The notes under the pieces: model-generated
The model's input: the letters and a program-made list of their open reading frames with translations, nothing else
Told to the model about the DNA's origin: nothing
The model's database searches: none
Translations under genes and position numbers: made by a program
From: Bacteroides pyogenes DSM 20611 = JCM 6294
Lineage (GTDB): Bacteria > Bacteroidota > Bacteroidia > Bacteroidales > Bacteroidaceae
Direction of reading: 5' to 3'
Length of the DNA stretch: 64,000 nt
Assembly: GCF_000428105.1 (NCBI RefSeq)
Contig: NZ_ATZH01000012.1
Span: forward strand, 51,990-115,989
Shown here: piece by piece, positions 18,753 through 27,924 of the stretch
Layout: every line of letters begins with the position of its first letter
Position numbering within the stretch: the stretch's first letter is position 1

Positions 18753-19202
18753 ATGGACTTATTCGACCGGGTCAGCGAAGACATTAAAAACGCAATGAAA
18801 GCTAAGGACAAAGTAGCTTTGGAAACTTTGAGAAATGTAAAGAAGTTCTTCATCGAAGCGAAAACCGCTCCGGGAGCAAACGACTCGTTGACAGACGATG
18901 CTGCCTTGAAGATTATCCAGAAACTGGTTAAGCAAGGAAAAGATGCCGCCGAAATCTACAGAGGGCAGGCTCGCCAGGATCTGGCAGACGCCGAATTGGC
19001 GCAAGTGGCTGTTATGGAAGCCTATCTGCCCAAACAGCTTTCGGCAGAAGAGCTGGAAGCAGCACTGAAAGAAATCATTGCCGAAACCGGCGCCACCGGC
19101 GGCAAAGATATGGGTAAAGTGATGGGAGTGGCTTCGAAGAAGCTTGCAGGCATAGCCGAAGGCCGTGCCATATCCGCCAAAGTAAAAGAACTGTTGGGGT
19201 AA
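18753..19202 (+). CDS. GatB/YqeY domain-containing protein
   Basis: This 149-residue protein is a stand-alone YqeY domain: a helical bundle (LFDRVSEDIKNAMKAKDKVALETLRNVKK) followed by the conserved GGKDMGKVMGVASKKLAG block near the C-terminus, which resembles the tail domain of the GatB amidotransferase subunit. The function of stand-alone YqeY proteins is unsettled; a tRNA-related role has been suggested from the GatB similarity. It closes the dcw transcript, and a strong terminator follows. Confidence 0.92.
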   Translation: MDLFDRVSEDIKNAMKAKDKVALETLRNVKKFFIEAKTAPGANDSLTDDAALKIIQKLVKQGKDAAEIYRGQARQDLADAELAQVAVMEAYLPKQLSAEELEAALKEIIAETGATGGKDMGKVMGVASKKLAGIAEGRAISAKVKELLG

Positions 19203-19221
19203 TCGAGACCCCTTATCTATA

Positions 19222-19262
19222 AAGCCGCTTCAGCGAATGCACCTGACGCTGAAGCGGCTTTT
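19222..19262 (+). terminator. Rho-independent terminator of the dcw cluster
   Basis: A perfect 15-bp stem (AAAGCCGCTTCAGCG at 19222-19236 with its complement at 19248-19262) with an 11-nt loop begins 20 bp after the last stop codon. The T run is short, so it may act in both directions. Confidence 0.85.
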
Positions 19263-19389
19263 ATGTTTCTTTCATCTCACAAGCCTGTTTATTCTTATGG
19301 CTTTCAGCTAAAGTCTCAATTTCTTATCATATTGCAATCCCGCAGGTTTCTTATCTGATTCCACATATGTTTTTTCTCATCGTGGTATA

Positions 19390-19456
19390 CATATATACTC
19401 AGCATGGTAGGCATATATAGTCATCATGGGTAACCATATATAGCTTGATATAGCTT
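19390..19456. repeat. 22-bp tandem repeat, 3 units (CATATATA family)
   Basis: CATATATA begins at 19390, 19412 and 19435, separated by segments such as GTCATCATGGG and CTCAGCATGGTAGG. The same unit type forms a longer array at 30621-30775. Confidence 0.8.
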
Positions 19457-19615
19457 GCAACTAAGTTGTAGAACTAAACAAGGCTCTTGCAGCAATATTA
19501 TAAAAGATGAAGCGAGCTCATCACCTTGTCAGAAGAAAGCGCATGGTACTTTTTACTTCATGCAGCCAAACCATAATTTGCGTGTAAGGAGAGAGCTGCG
19601 ACCAAGCGGGAAAGC

Positions 19616-19643
19616 ACCGCCCGTCAAATATCCGCCGGGCGGT
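19616..19643 (-). terminator. Weak hairpin after recO
   Basis: ACCGCCCG at 19616-19623 pairs with CGGGCGGT at 19636-19643, directly after the recO stop codon. On the minus strand it is not followed by a good T run, so a role in termination is possible but weak. Confidence 0.4.
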
Positions 19644-20372
19644 TCAATCGAACAGCTCTTTAAGCACCTCCAGCGATTTCAATACGGGAAAATCAGGCAG
19701 ATGCAACCTATAATAGTCATTGATGATAGTCAGACAGCGGGTTCTTTCAACGCGGTTCATGGCAAAAAGGTGCATCGTGTCATAATTCATACGCATCAGC
19801 CGCAACAGGCGTGCCGACTCTTCGGGAGATATGTACGACGCATGCAAACGGGGGCGGGAGGATGTGAAACAAGCATTCAGCAGGTCGAAATAATCGCCCG
19901 GATGATAGTTTTCCAGATTCGGATAAAGCCCCAAAAAGCGCGAAAGGCGCATAAGGAACACCAGATGGAAGTTGGCAAAGCCTTGCCTGCACTCATCCAG
20001 CCAAACCACCGAATGCTGCAAGTAGGCGAACAACGGTTTATTCTCCGCCTCCTCACGCACCGCTCTATAAAGGAATTCGGCAAGAAAGAGCGCGATGGAG
20101 GATTTATACGGATCGTAAGGAAGCGACGAAAAAGGATAGAAAGACTTGGCTTCTTTCATCCGATACAAGGTAGTGTTGGGACGATAGTCGGCCTCGAATT
20201 CGATAAGAGACAAAGGCTGGAACAACACCGCCTTCACCGCAGATTTCCGCGAACGCGGAACAGGCACAAGGAAGGAGGTCCTGCCCGACAACTCCGTGTA
20301 CATGTCTACAATAACGGAATTATCGTTGTACTTCAACGTATGGAGCACTATACCTTTTGACTTTTGGAGCAT
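19644..20372 (-). CDS. recO: DNA repair protein RecO
   Basis: This 242-residue protein starts with an OB-fold-like segment ([22 protein letters not shown]) followed by a helical domain, as in RecO, the mediator that loads RecA on SSB-coated DNA with RecR. The open frame extends 56 codons further upstream, but a TACATTTG -7 box (plus 20397-20404) lies inside that extension and the extra sequence has no RecO character, so the ATG at 20372 is chosen. It is isolated between convergent dcw genes and a repeat-rich upstream region. Confidence 0.9.
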   Translation of the reverse strand: MLQKSKGIVLHTLKYNDNSVIVDMYTELSGRTSFLVPVPRSRKSAVKAVLFQPLSLIEFEADYRPNTTLYRMKEAKSFYPFSSLPYDPYKSSIALFLAEFLYRAVREEAENKPLFAYLQHSVVWLDECRQGFANFHLVFLMRLSRFLGLYPNLENYHPGDYFDLLNACFTSSRPRLHASYISPEESARLLRLMRMNYDTMHLFAMNRVERTRCLTIINDYYRLHLPDFPVLKSLEVLKELFD

Positions 20373-20396
20373 ATCGTTCGTTTCAGGTTTCAACAA

Positions 20397-20404
20397 CAAA
20401 TGTA
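20397..20404 (-). promoter_or_regulatory. Candidate -7 box for recO
   Basis: TACATTTG on the minus strand fits TAnnTTTG and lies 24 bp upstream of the recO ATG. No good -33 element is visible at the expected distance. Confidence 0.4.
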
Positions 20405-20454
20405 CATAAAAATCTCGATCCGAAAGAGAATTAAAAGAAACATGCTTGTTTAAA

Positions 20455-20605
20455 AACCCGACAGTCCTTGTCGAACACAGCAGACGCACTTTCGAATCCA
20501 CACATTTTAAAGGTTCAAAATCCCAGACAGTCCCTGTCAAATATAGCTGCCGGTTATCTTAATGTTGCGAACGCCCTATTTATCCCCTTACAGTTTCTGT
20601 CAACC
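20455..20605. repeat. Three ACAGTCC(C/T)TGTC palindromes spaced 66 and 63 bp
   Basis: ACAGTCCTTGTC at 20461, ACAGTCCCTGTC at 20527 and ACAGTTTCTGTC at 20590 are imperfect palindromes, each preceded by a short run with CCC or CCCC. The sequence between them is not conserved, so the layout is about 25 bp repeat plus 40 bp unique. Confidence 0.75.
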
Positions 20606-20635
20606 CCCTTGAAAGGGTGCGGATTCACCAAAACC

Positions 20636-20745
20636 ATGTTCTTTTAAGACTGCTTATGGCGTTTGAAATGAAGATTTCTGCCAAGAATCACAGAAACACC
20701 AATGTTGTTGTAAGACTGCCGATGGCATGCAAAATGAAGAAAGCG
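20636..20745. repeat. Direct repeat with 66-bp spacing
   Basis: ATGTTCTTTTAAGACTGC at 20636 and ATGTTGTTGTAAGACTGC at 20702 begin two copies of a roughly 42-bp segment (both continue with ATGGC and AAATGAAGA) separated by about 24 bp of unrelated sequence. Confidence 0.8.
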
Positions 20746-20899
20746 CAGCGAAGTATTGCGAAAGAAAAACATGTCGCTTTATGGCAAGCAACGGAATAAA
20801 ATGGCAAGGGGGGGGGGATATATCTATCTGAATATCAGATATAAAATAAAACACGAAAAAGAAAAACAAAAGAAATGCACAAAAAATATTCGAGAAACA

Positions 20900-20930
20900 T
20901 TTGTCAGTTTCAAAAAAGTTCCTACCTTTG
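20900..20930 (+). promoter_or_regulatory. Bacteroides-type promoter for tRNA-Glu (and possibly rpsT)
   Basis: TTTG at 20900-20903 and TACCTTTG at 20923-20930 are separated by 19 bp, matching the Bacteroidetes -33/-7 consensus. The tRNA begins 64 bp downstream of the -7 box. Confidence 0.85.
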
Positions 20931-20994
20931 CATCCGCAATCGAGAAACAAACACAGATTCAAGAGCGCAAAACTGCAGAAATGCAAAACAGGAT

Positions 20995-21066
20995 GGCCCG
21001 TTCGTCTATCGGTTAGGACGCAAGATTTTCATTCTTGAAAGGGGGGTTCGATTCCCCCACGGGCTA
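20995..21066 (+). tRNA. tRNA-Glu (anticodon TTC)
   Basis: A full cloverleaf can be folded: acceptor GGCCCGT with ACGGGCT, anticodon stem CAAGA/TCTTG enclosing the loop TTTTCAT (anticodon TTC), and T arm GGGGGTTCGATTCCCCC. The discriminator base is A at 21066 and CCA is not encoded (CAA follows). It is a single tRNA gene, 43 bp upstream of rpsT. Confidence 0.95.
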
Positions 21067-21109
21067 CAATTTAAAAGAATAAAAAAACTAAAAAAATAGA
21101 TTAGTCGAG

Positions 21110-21364
21110 ATGGCAAATCACAAATCATCACTGAAAAGAATCAGACAGGAGAAGACAAGAAGACTTCACAACAGATATTATGGCAAGACCATGAGAAATG
21201 CTGTTAGAAAACTTCGCGCAACTACAGATAAGGATGAAGCAGTTGCAATGTTTCCGGGCGTTACTAAGATGCTGGACAAGTTGGCTAAGAGAAATATCAT
21301 TCATAAGAACAAAGCCAACAACTTGAAGTCTAAGCTGGCTGTCCATATCAACAAGCTTGCTTAA
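21110..21364 (+). CDS. rpsT: 30S ribosomal protein S20
   Basis: This 84-residue basic protein begins [20 protein letters not shown] after the initiator methionine and contains [11 protein letters not shown] and the [15 protein letters not shown] block typical of S20, which binds the 5' domain of 16S rRNA. The length is normal. It lies just downstream of tRNA-Glu and probably shares its promoter, since no separate one is evident in the gap. Confidence 0.97.
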   Translation: MANHKSSLKRIRQEKTRRLHNRYYGKTMRNAVRKLRATTDKDEAVAMFPGVTKMLDKLAKRNIIHKNKANNLKSKLAVHINKLA

Positions 21365-21405
21365 GAATCCAAGAAACAAGAATTAAAATAATTCTACATA
21401 CTATC

Positions 21406-21428
21406 AGGTCGGACTTTCAGTTCGACCT
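21406..21428 (+). terminator. Probable terminator of rpsT
   Basis: AGGTCGGAC pairs with GTTCGACCT (9 bp including one G-U) around a 5-nt loop and is followed by TTCTT. It begins 41 bp after the rpsT stop. Confidence 0.6.
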
Positions 21429-21490
21429 TTCTTGCATATACCATATACAGGAAGTAATCTTCCGGCGGATTAAGATTTTCACGAACATGA

Positions 21491-23605
<2,115 letters not shown>

Positions 23606-23653
23606 TTTTAATCACACGTTTTTATAAACCAACCTCGCATCTTACAGCGAAGA

Positions 23654-23700
23654 AGCGCCGACTCGAAAGTTTCTCTTTCGCAGCCGGCGCTCTCTTTTTC
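23654..23700 (+). terminator. Terminator of gyrB
   Basis: AGCGCCG (23654-23660) pairs with CGGCGCT (23685-23691), with an inner GAAAG/CTTTC stem, followed by CTCTTTTTC. It begins 49 bp after the gyrB stop codon. Confidence 0.8.
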
Positions 23701-23839
23701 ATTCCACAGAGGTGATTTATGCGTAATCCCCACTAATATTCCGCTGAACTCAGAAATAGACAGTGGCTTTAAATTTTTCCCAGAAGCAGAGTTTAATAGA
23801 CCGCTACATTTTGATTCCCGAATAAAACAAAATTTGAGA

Positions 23840-24421
23840 TTAAAGATAGTTTTGCCTTTTTAATTCCTCAACAGCCTGTTCGAGTTCCTTGTACCATGCC
23901 TCGCCAAACTTACGGATCAACGGTTCTTTTAAAAACTTATAGACAGGCAGATTCTCTTTCTTTCCCAGCAGCACAGCTGCCTTGCACACATCCCAACGAT
24001 GATAGTTCACTGCCTTATACGGACCGTAATCTCCGATGCGGATAGGGTAAAGATGGCATGACACAGGTTTATAAAAGTCGGTCTTACCTTCTCTGAAAGC
24101 CTTCTCAATGGTGCAATAGCAGCACCCTTTCTCATCGTAGGCAGTAAATACGCAATCTTTACGATTTACGATAGAAGTCACCAAATCGCCTTCTTCATCG
24201 GTATACACCACACCTTGTTTCTCAATCACGGCACGGGATTCCGGCGCAAGCTCATCCCACACGATGGGCAGCACTTCCTCCAACTTCTGCACTTCATCGA
24301 GTTCTACGGGTGCGCCGGCGTCGCCTTCAATGCAACACTGCCCCTTGCAGACTTCTAAGTTGCAAAGAAACTTCTCGCGCAACACATCCAAGCTGACCAC
24401 TACATCATCTATCTGAATCAT
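23840..24421 (-). CDS. DUF3109 family cysteine-rich protein
   Basis: This 193-residue cytoplasmic protein belongs to the DUF3109 family. The N-terminal cysteine cluster CNLEVCKGQCC (residues 20-30) and later cysteines (RKDCVFTAYDEKGCCYCTIE, KPVSCHLYP) resemble metal-binding or Fe-S ligands. The family is widespread in Bacteroidetes; its biochemical role is not established. It stands alone, with a TAAATTTG -7-like box at plus 24448-24455 just upstream, and converges on gyrB. Confidence 0.85.
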   Translation of the reverse strand: MIQIDDVVVSLDVLREKFLCNLEVCKGQCCIEGDAGAPVELDEVQKLEEVLPIVWDELAPESRAVIEKQGVVYTDEEGDLVTSIVNRKDCVFTAYDEKGCCYCTIEKAFREGKTDFYKPVSCHLYPIRIGDYGPYKAVNYHRWDVCKAAVLLGKKENLPVYKFLKEPLIRKFGEAWYKELEQAVEELKRQNYL

Positions 24422-24447
24422 AAACTCCTCAATCTTTTTTAGAGGCG

Positions 24448-24455
24448 CAAATTTA
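24448..24455 (-). promoter_or_regulatory. Candidate -7 box for the DUF3109 gene
   Basis: TAAATTTG on the minus strand, 26 bp upstream of the start codon, matches TAnnTTTG. No -33 element at 19 bp. Confidence 0.4.
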
Positions 24456-24708
24456 CAAAGATTTCAGCAAATACTTGTCTTTAAAGGGATATTTCCATGC
24501 AGGCGAAACTGATCATGAAAAAGAAAACCTTCATATTGCTGTTATTATCGGGAACATTGTCTGCCAAGCGCAAGCCTGGAAAACATTGAAATCGGTATTA
24601 GGAAAAAAGCATCGAATTAAACAGCAAGGAAGAAGCCTTGTTTAACGAGAAGCTAAAAACGAACGAGCAAGTAAAGGGGAAAAAAGAATTATTTGGAGAT
24701 ATCGAGAG

Positions 24709-24835
24709 CCATTGCAGTTTTTATAGGATGAGTAAGCGGGCAAAAATCCGGCAAAGGGAAACATATCCGGAATCCATTGCAGTTTTATAGGATGAGCAAG
24801 CGGGCAAAATCCGGCAATGGGAAACATCTTGGAGT
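24709..24835. repeat. 65-bp tandem repeat inside the pseudogene
   Basis: CCATTGCAGTTTTTATAGG begins at 24709 and CCATTGCAGTTTTATAGG at 24774; the two units match over nearly their whole length. A degenerate third start (GGTTGCGTTTTTTAT) follows at 24837. Confidence 0.9.
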
Positions 24836-25075
24836 CGGTTGCGTTTTTTATTGCGCCTGCGAACGAGGTAAAATAGCCGCCTCATTAGAGTTGAAGCCTC
24901 ATCACGGCATTCCGTATGCTGCCAAGAATGCACACGATTTGAGCTACAAAACCGCTTGGGTGGAAGGCGTTCAGGGAGATGGCATCGGCGAAAACCTGAT
25001 TGACTGCTTTCCTCCCACCAATCCGCGTATCATCAAAGTTATCGTGATAAAAGGATACAGCAAATCCGACGAGAC

Positions 25076-25167
25076 ATGGCGAAACAACTCGCGAGTAAAA
25101 CAACGAACACGCCATTATCATCAGCGAAAGCAACCACTGGTATGGCAAAAGAACTCGCGGGTGAAAC
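25076..25167. repeat. Direct repeat with 66-bp spacing inside the pseudogene
   Basis: ATGGCGAAACAACTCGCGAG (from 25076) and ATGGCAAAAGAACTCGCGGG (from 25142) are two copies of a 26-bp segment with four differences, separated by 40 bp of unique sequence. The insertion adds 22 codons to the remnant reading frame. Confidence 0.8.
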
Positions 25168-25267
25168 TGCTGAAAATGTATGTCGACTACAAACCGTATG
25201 CCTTGCTTCACTTGGCGGCCAGAAAAGCAACAGGATTGAACCTGACGAAGATAATACATAAAACAAT

Positions 25268-25306
25268 GCGACACTTTACGGTTCTTTCCTAGACGTAAAG
25301 TGTCGC
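25268..25306 (-). terminator. Hairpin downstream of gpmI
   Basis: GCGACACTTTACG (25268-25280) and its perfect complement (25294-25306) form a 13-bp stem with a 13-nt loop, 62 bp after the gpmI stop. On the minus strand it is followed by ATTGTTTTATG. Confidence 0.7.
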
Positions 25307-25368
25307 ACATGTATTTATCTGCTTATCGGTCGCGCGTTATCGGACCGACGACATACCACTGCGGACGA

Positions 25369-26886
25369 TTAGCCGATGAGTACCTTACCGCTCATTTCAG
25401 CAGGAACGGGCAGCCCCATAATCTTCAGGATAGTAGGAGCCACATCAGCCAGACGACCATTGGCCACCTTAGCTCCCTTGTTCGCTTCAGTCACATAAAT
25501 ACACGGAACCGGATTCAGAGAGTGAGCTGTGTTCGGAGTTCCGTCTTCATTCAGCGCATGGTCGGCATTACCATGGTCGGCAATGATGATAGCCTCATAG
25601 TCCTGAGCCTTCGCCGCTTCGATCACATCTTTCACGCAGGCATCCACAGCAATCACAGCTTTCTCGATGGCTTCGTACACACCCGTATGCCCCACCATAT
25701 CGCCATTGGCAAAGTTCACCACAATGAAGTCGTATTTATTTTCCTTGATGGCAGCCACCAATTTATCTTTCACCTCGTAGGCGCTCATCTCAGGCTTCAA
25801 GTCATAAGTAGCCACTTTCGGAGAAGGAACGAGAATACGGTCTTCTCCTTCGTACGGAGTTTCCCGGCCGCCGTTGAAGAAGAACGTCACGTGAGCGTAT
25901 TTCTCCGTTTCGGCAATGTGAAGCTGTTTCAATCCTTTGGAAGAGAGATATTCTCCCAACGTGTTGTCCACATTTTCTTTGTCGAACAGCACATGCACGC
26001 CCTTGAAAGAAGCGTCGTACGGAGTCATGCAGTAATACTGCAAGCCCGGAACAACGCGCATGCCTGCTTCGGGCATGTCCTGTTGCGTAAGCACCACGGT
26101 CAGCTCTTTCGCACGGTCGTTACGATAGTTGAAGAAAATCACAACGTCGCCTTCCTTAATGGTTCCGTCGAAGCCTGCATTCACTATCGGTTTGATGAAC
26201 TCGTCAGTCACGCCTTCGTCGTAAGACTCTTGCATAGCCTGTGCCATATCCATCGCTTTCTTTCCTATGCCGTTCACCAGCAAGTCGTAAGCCTCTTTCA
26301 CTCGCTCCCAACGCTTGTCGCGGTCCATCGCGTAGTAGCGGCCGATGATAGAAGCAATCTTGCCTGCCGACTTGTCGCAGTGCGCCGACAGCTCCTCGAT
26401 AAATCCCTTTCCGCTCTTCGGGTCTGTATCGCGACCGTCCATAAAGCAGTGAATAAATGTATTGTCAATGCCATATTCCTTCGCAATATCGCAAAGCTTG
26501 AACAGATGATCCAGCGAACTGTGCACCCCGCCGTCGGAAGTCAACCCCATGAAGTGAACACTCTTTCCTTTTTCTTTCGCATAAGAGAAAGCGGATACGA
26601 TACCCGGATTCTTCAAAATGCTGTTATCCGCACAAGCACGATTGATTTTCACCAAATCCTGATAAACCACGCGTCCGGCACCGATATTCAAGTGTCCTAC
26701 CTCCGAGTTTCCCATCTGTCCGTCGGGCAAACCAACGTTCTCGCCGCTTGCCTGAAGTTGCGAGTTAGGATAAGTCTTCATCAGATAGTCCCAATAAGGG
26801 GTGGGAGTGTTGGAGATTACATCATCCTTCTTCCCGTCGCCTAATCCCCATCCGTCGAGGATCATTAATAGAGCTTTTTTACTCAT
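25369..26886 (-). CDS. gpmI: 2,3-bisphosphoglycerate-independent phosphoglycerate mutase
   Basis: This 505-residue alkaline-phosphatase-fold enzyme interconverts 3- and 2-phosphoglycerate in glycolysis. Visible signatures are [12 protein letters not shown] (metal-binding Asp), [23 protein letters not shown] with the catalytic serine, [40 protein letters not shown] and the C-terminal [11 protein letters not shown] metal site. The length is normal. It is a single-gene unit with its own -7 box upstream and a hairpin downstream. A long open frame on the opposite strand (25300-26844) is a shadow. Confidence 0.97.
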   Translation of the reverse strand: MSKKALLMILDGWGLGDGKKDDVISNTPTPYWDYLMKTYPNSQLQASGENVGLPDGQMGNSEVGHLNIGAGRVVYQDLVKINRACADNSILKNPGIVSAFSYAKEKGKSVHFMGLTSDGGVHSSLDHLFKLCDIAKEYGIDNTFIHCFMDGRDTDPKSGKGFIEELSAHCDKSAGKIASIIGRYYAMDRDKRWERVKEAYDLLVNGIGKKAMDMAQAMQESYDEGVTDEFIKPIVNAGFDGTIKEGDVVIFFNYRNDRAKELTVVLTQQDMPEAGMRVVPGLQYYCMTPYDASFKGVHVLFDKENVDNTLGEYLSSKGLKQLHIAETEKYAHVTFFFNGGRETPYEGEDRILVPSPKVATYDLKPEMSAYEVKDKLVAAIKENKYDFIVVNFANGDMVGHTGVYEAIEKAVIAVDACVKDVIEAAKAQDYEAIIIADHGNADHALNEDGTPNTAHSLNPVPCIYVTEANKGAKVANGRLADVAPTILKIMGLPVPAEMSGKVLIG

Positions 26887-27268
26887 AGCTATTTAAATGT
26901 TTGATTTATACTCTTGATTTTCCGACTGCAAAGGTACAAAAAGTTGAGAACGTAATAGGTTAACCCATGTTAAGAAACAGAGCATTACCGATATAAGTCT
27001 TTCGGTTGACGAATGGCTGTAGGTTCTTAAAAAGAGCAGGCTTTGAATAGTGGATAATTCGCACTAATCGGAAATCAAACTTCAACAGCACGTTCTTTCA
27101 ATACAAAACCCAAGATAGGCGGAACATTGGGGAATCGGAAATCAAGCTTCAACTGCACGCTCTTTCAATGCAGAACCAAAGATAAGCGGAGCATTTGGGA
27201 ATCGGAAATCAAGCCTCAACTGCACGTGCTTTCAATGCAGAACCCAAGATAAGCGGAGTATTTGCGGA
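26887..27268. other. Intergenic region between gpmI and rnhB
   Basis: It holds the gpmI -7 box near 26930 and the 67-bp tandem repeats that abut the 3' end of rnhB (27066 onward). Nothing else recognisable between 26940 and 27065. Confidence 0.7.
26929..26936 (-). promoter_or_regulatory. -7 box for gpmI
   Basis: TACCTTTG on the minus strand, 42 bp upstream of the gpmI start, is the consensus Bacteroidetes -7 element. A -33 TTTG at 19 bp is not evident. Confidence 0.6.
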
Positions 27269-27289
27269 TTAGAAATCAAGCCTCAACTG
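27066..27289. repeat. 67-bp tandem repeat derived from the 3' end of rnhB
   Basis: Units begin at 27066, 27133 and 27200, and the fourth (27267) runs into the rnhB coding end. Each begins with a form of AATCGGAAATCAAGC and continues with TCAACTGCACG, TTTCAATGCAGAACC and AAGATAAGCGGA. The segment GAAATCAAGCCTCAACTG is the rnhB sequence for its last residues (QLRLDF); in the extra copies the rnhB stop codon (TTA on the plus strand) has become TCG. The unit nearest the gene is the best match. Confidence 0.92.
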
Positions 27290-27871
27290 TCCGTCGCCCA
27301 ACAGATTGAAAGTCATTCTGTGATAGGGAGTCGCTCCTCGCTCGGCAATGGCGGCACGATGCTTGGAAGTAGGATAGCCTTTGTTGTGATTCCAGTCGTA
27401 AAACGGATATTCTTCGTGAAGGCGGTTCATGTAATCGTCACGATACGTTTTCGCCAGCACGGAAGCGGCGGCGATGGAAAGAAACTTCCCATCGCCTTTC
27501 ACCACCGTGGTATGCGGAATATCAGGATATTTATCGAACCGATTTCCGTCGACGAGCAGATGTTCCGGACGAACCGAAAGCGCGTCGACAGCACGGTGCA
27601 TAGCCAGAAAAGAGGCGTGCAGAATATTGATTTTATCAATCTCTTCGGGAGTCACTACTCCCACTGCCCAAGCGACTGCCTCGCGCTGTATCACCTCACG
27701 CAACGCATACCGCTGCTTTTCGGTCAACTGCTTCGAATCGTTTAACAATTCGTTCCGGAAATCCTTCGGAAGTATGACTGCGGCGGCATACACCGCTCCT
27801 GCCAGACATCCCCTTCCCGCTTCATCGCAACCGGCCTCTATCAAGTTCTCATTTAAATAGGATAATAACAT
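27269..27871 (-). CDS. rnhB: Ribonuclease HII
   Basis: This 200-residue enzyme cleaves RNA in RNA-DNA hybrids and removes single ribonucleotides. The catalytic [12 protein letters not shown] block ([10 protein letters not shown], residues 12-21), the middle Asp in LLVDGNRF and the [11 protein letters not shown] motif near the C-terminus are all present. It begins 53 bp after hppA and has its own -7 box (plus 27896-27903). Its last codons are repeated three times downstream as part of a 67-bp tandem array. Confidence 0.96.
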   Translation of the reverse strand: MLLSYLNENLIEAGCDEAGRGCLAGAVYAAAVILPKDFRNELLNDSKQLTEKQRYALREVIQREAVAWAVGVVTPEEIDKINILHASFLAMHRAVDALSVRPEHLLVDGNRFDKYPDIPHTTVVKGDGKFLSIAAASVLAKTYRDDYMNRLHEEYPFYDWNHNKGYPTSKHRAAIAERGATPYHRMTFNLLGDGQLRLDF

Positions 27872-27895
27872 GCCTCATTCGTTTTCAACCGGGTG

Positions 27896-27903
27896 CAAAG
27901 ATA
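27896..27903 (-). promoter_or_regulatory. Candidate -7 box for rnhB
   Basis: TATCTTTG on the minus strand, 24 bp upstream of the start codon. No matching -33 element at 19 bp; the gene may also be read from hppA. Confidence 0.4.
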
Positions 27904-27924
27904 TGAAAATAAAATCACGAATGC

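Larger units (their letters stand above)
19203..19643. other. Intergenic region between the dcw cluster and recO
   Basis: The flanking genes converge. It holds the dcw terminator, a short 22-bp repeat array at 19390-19456, and a GC-rich hairpin beside the recO stop codon. I see nothing recognisable in 19263-19380 or 19460-19610. Confidence 0.6.
20373..20994. other. Repeat-rich intergenic region between recO and tRNA-Glu
   Basis: Divergent promoters lie at the two ends (recO at about 20400, tRNA-Glu at 20900-20930). Between them are three imperfect palindromes (20461, 20527, 20590), a 66-bp-spaced direct repeat (20636 and 20702) and a run of ten G (20808-20817). Short open frames here look like by-products and match nothing I recognise. 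Confidence 0.6.
24513..25292 (+). pseudogene. Decayed gene for a secreted glycan-binding-like protein
   Basis: An ATG at 24513 starts a signal-peptide-like sequence (MKKKTFILLLLSGTLSA) that soon meets a stop. Downstream, a frame from about 24860 encodes KPHHGIPYAAKNAHDLS, KTAWVEGVQGDGIGE, PRIIKVIVIKGYSKSDETW and LLKMYVDYKPYALLHL, which resemble the discoidin-like C-terminal domain (annotated as NADase-type glycan-binding) of secreted Bacteroides proteins. The middle is missing and replaced by a 65-bp tandem duplication (24709-24835). A further 66-bp duplication (25086/25152, the NSRVK copies) interrupts the domain. It is not likely to be functional. The family assignment is from memory of the motif pattern. 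Confidence 0.6.

Noticed and set aside
24777..25292. 171-codon open frame taken as an intact gene
   Set aside because: Its N-terminal part is a tandem duplication, the signal peptide lies upstream in another frame, and the domain is interrupted by a 66-bp insertion; it is better read as a pseudogene.
25300..26844. 514-codon open frame antisense to gpmI
   Set aside because: Shadow of gpmI; histidine- and arginine-rich sequence with no recognisable motif.
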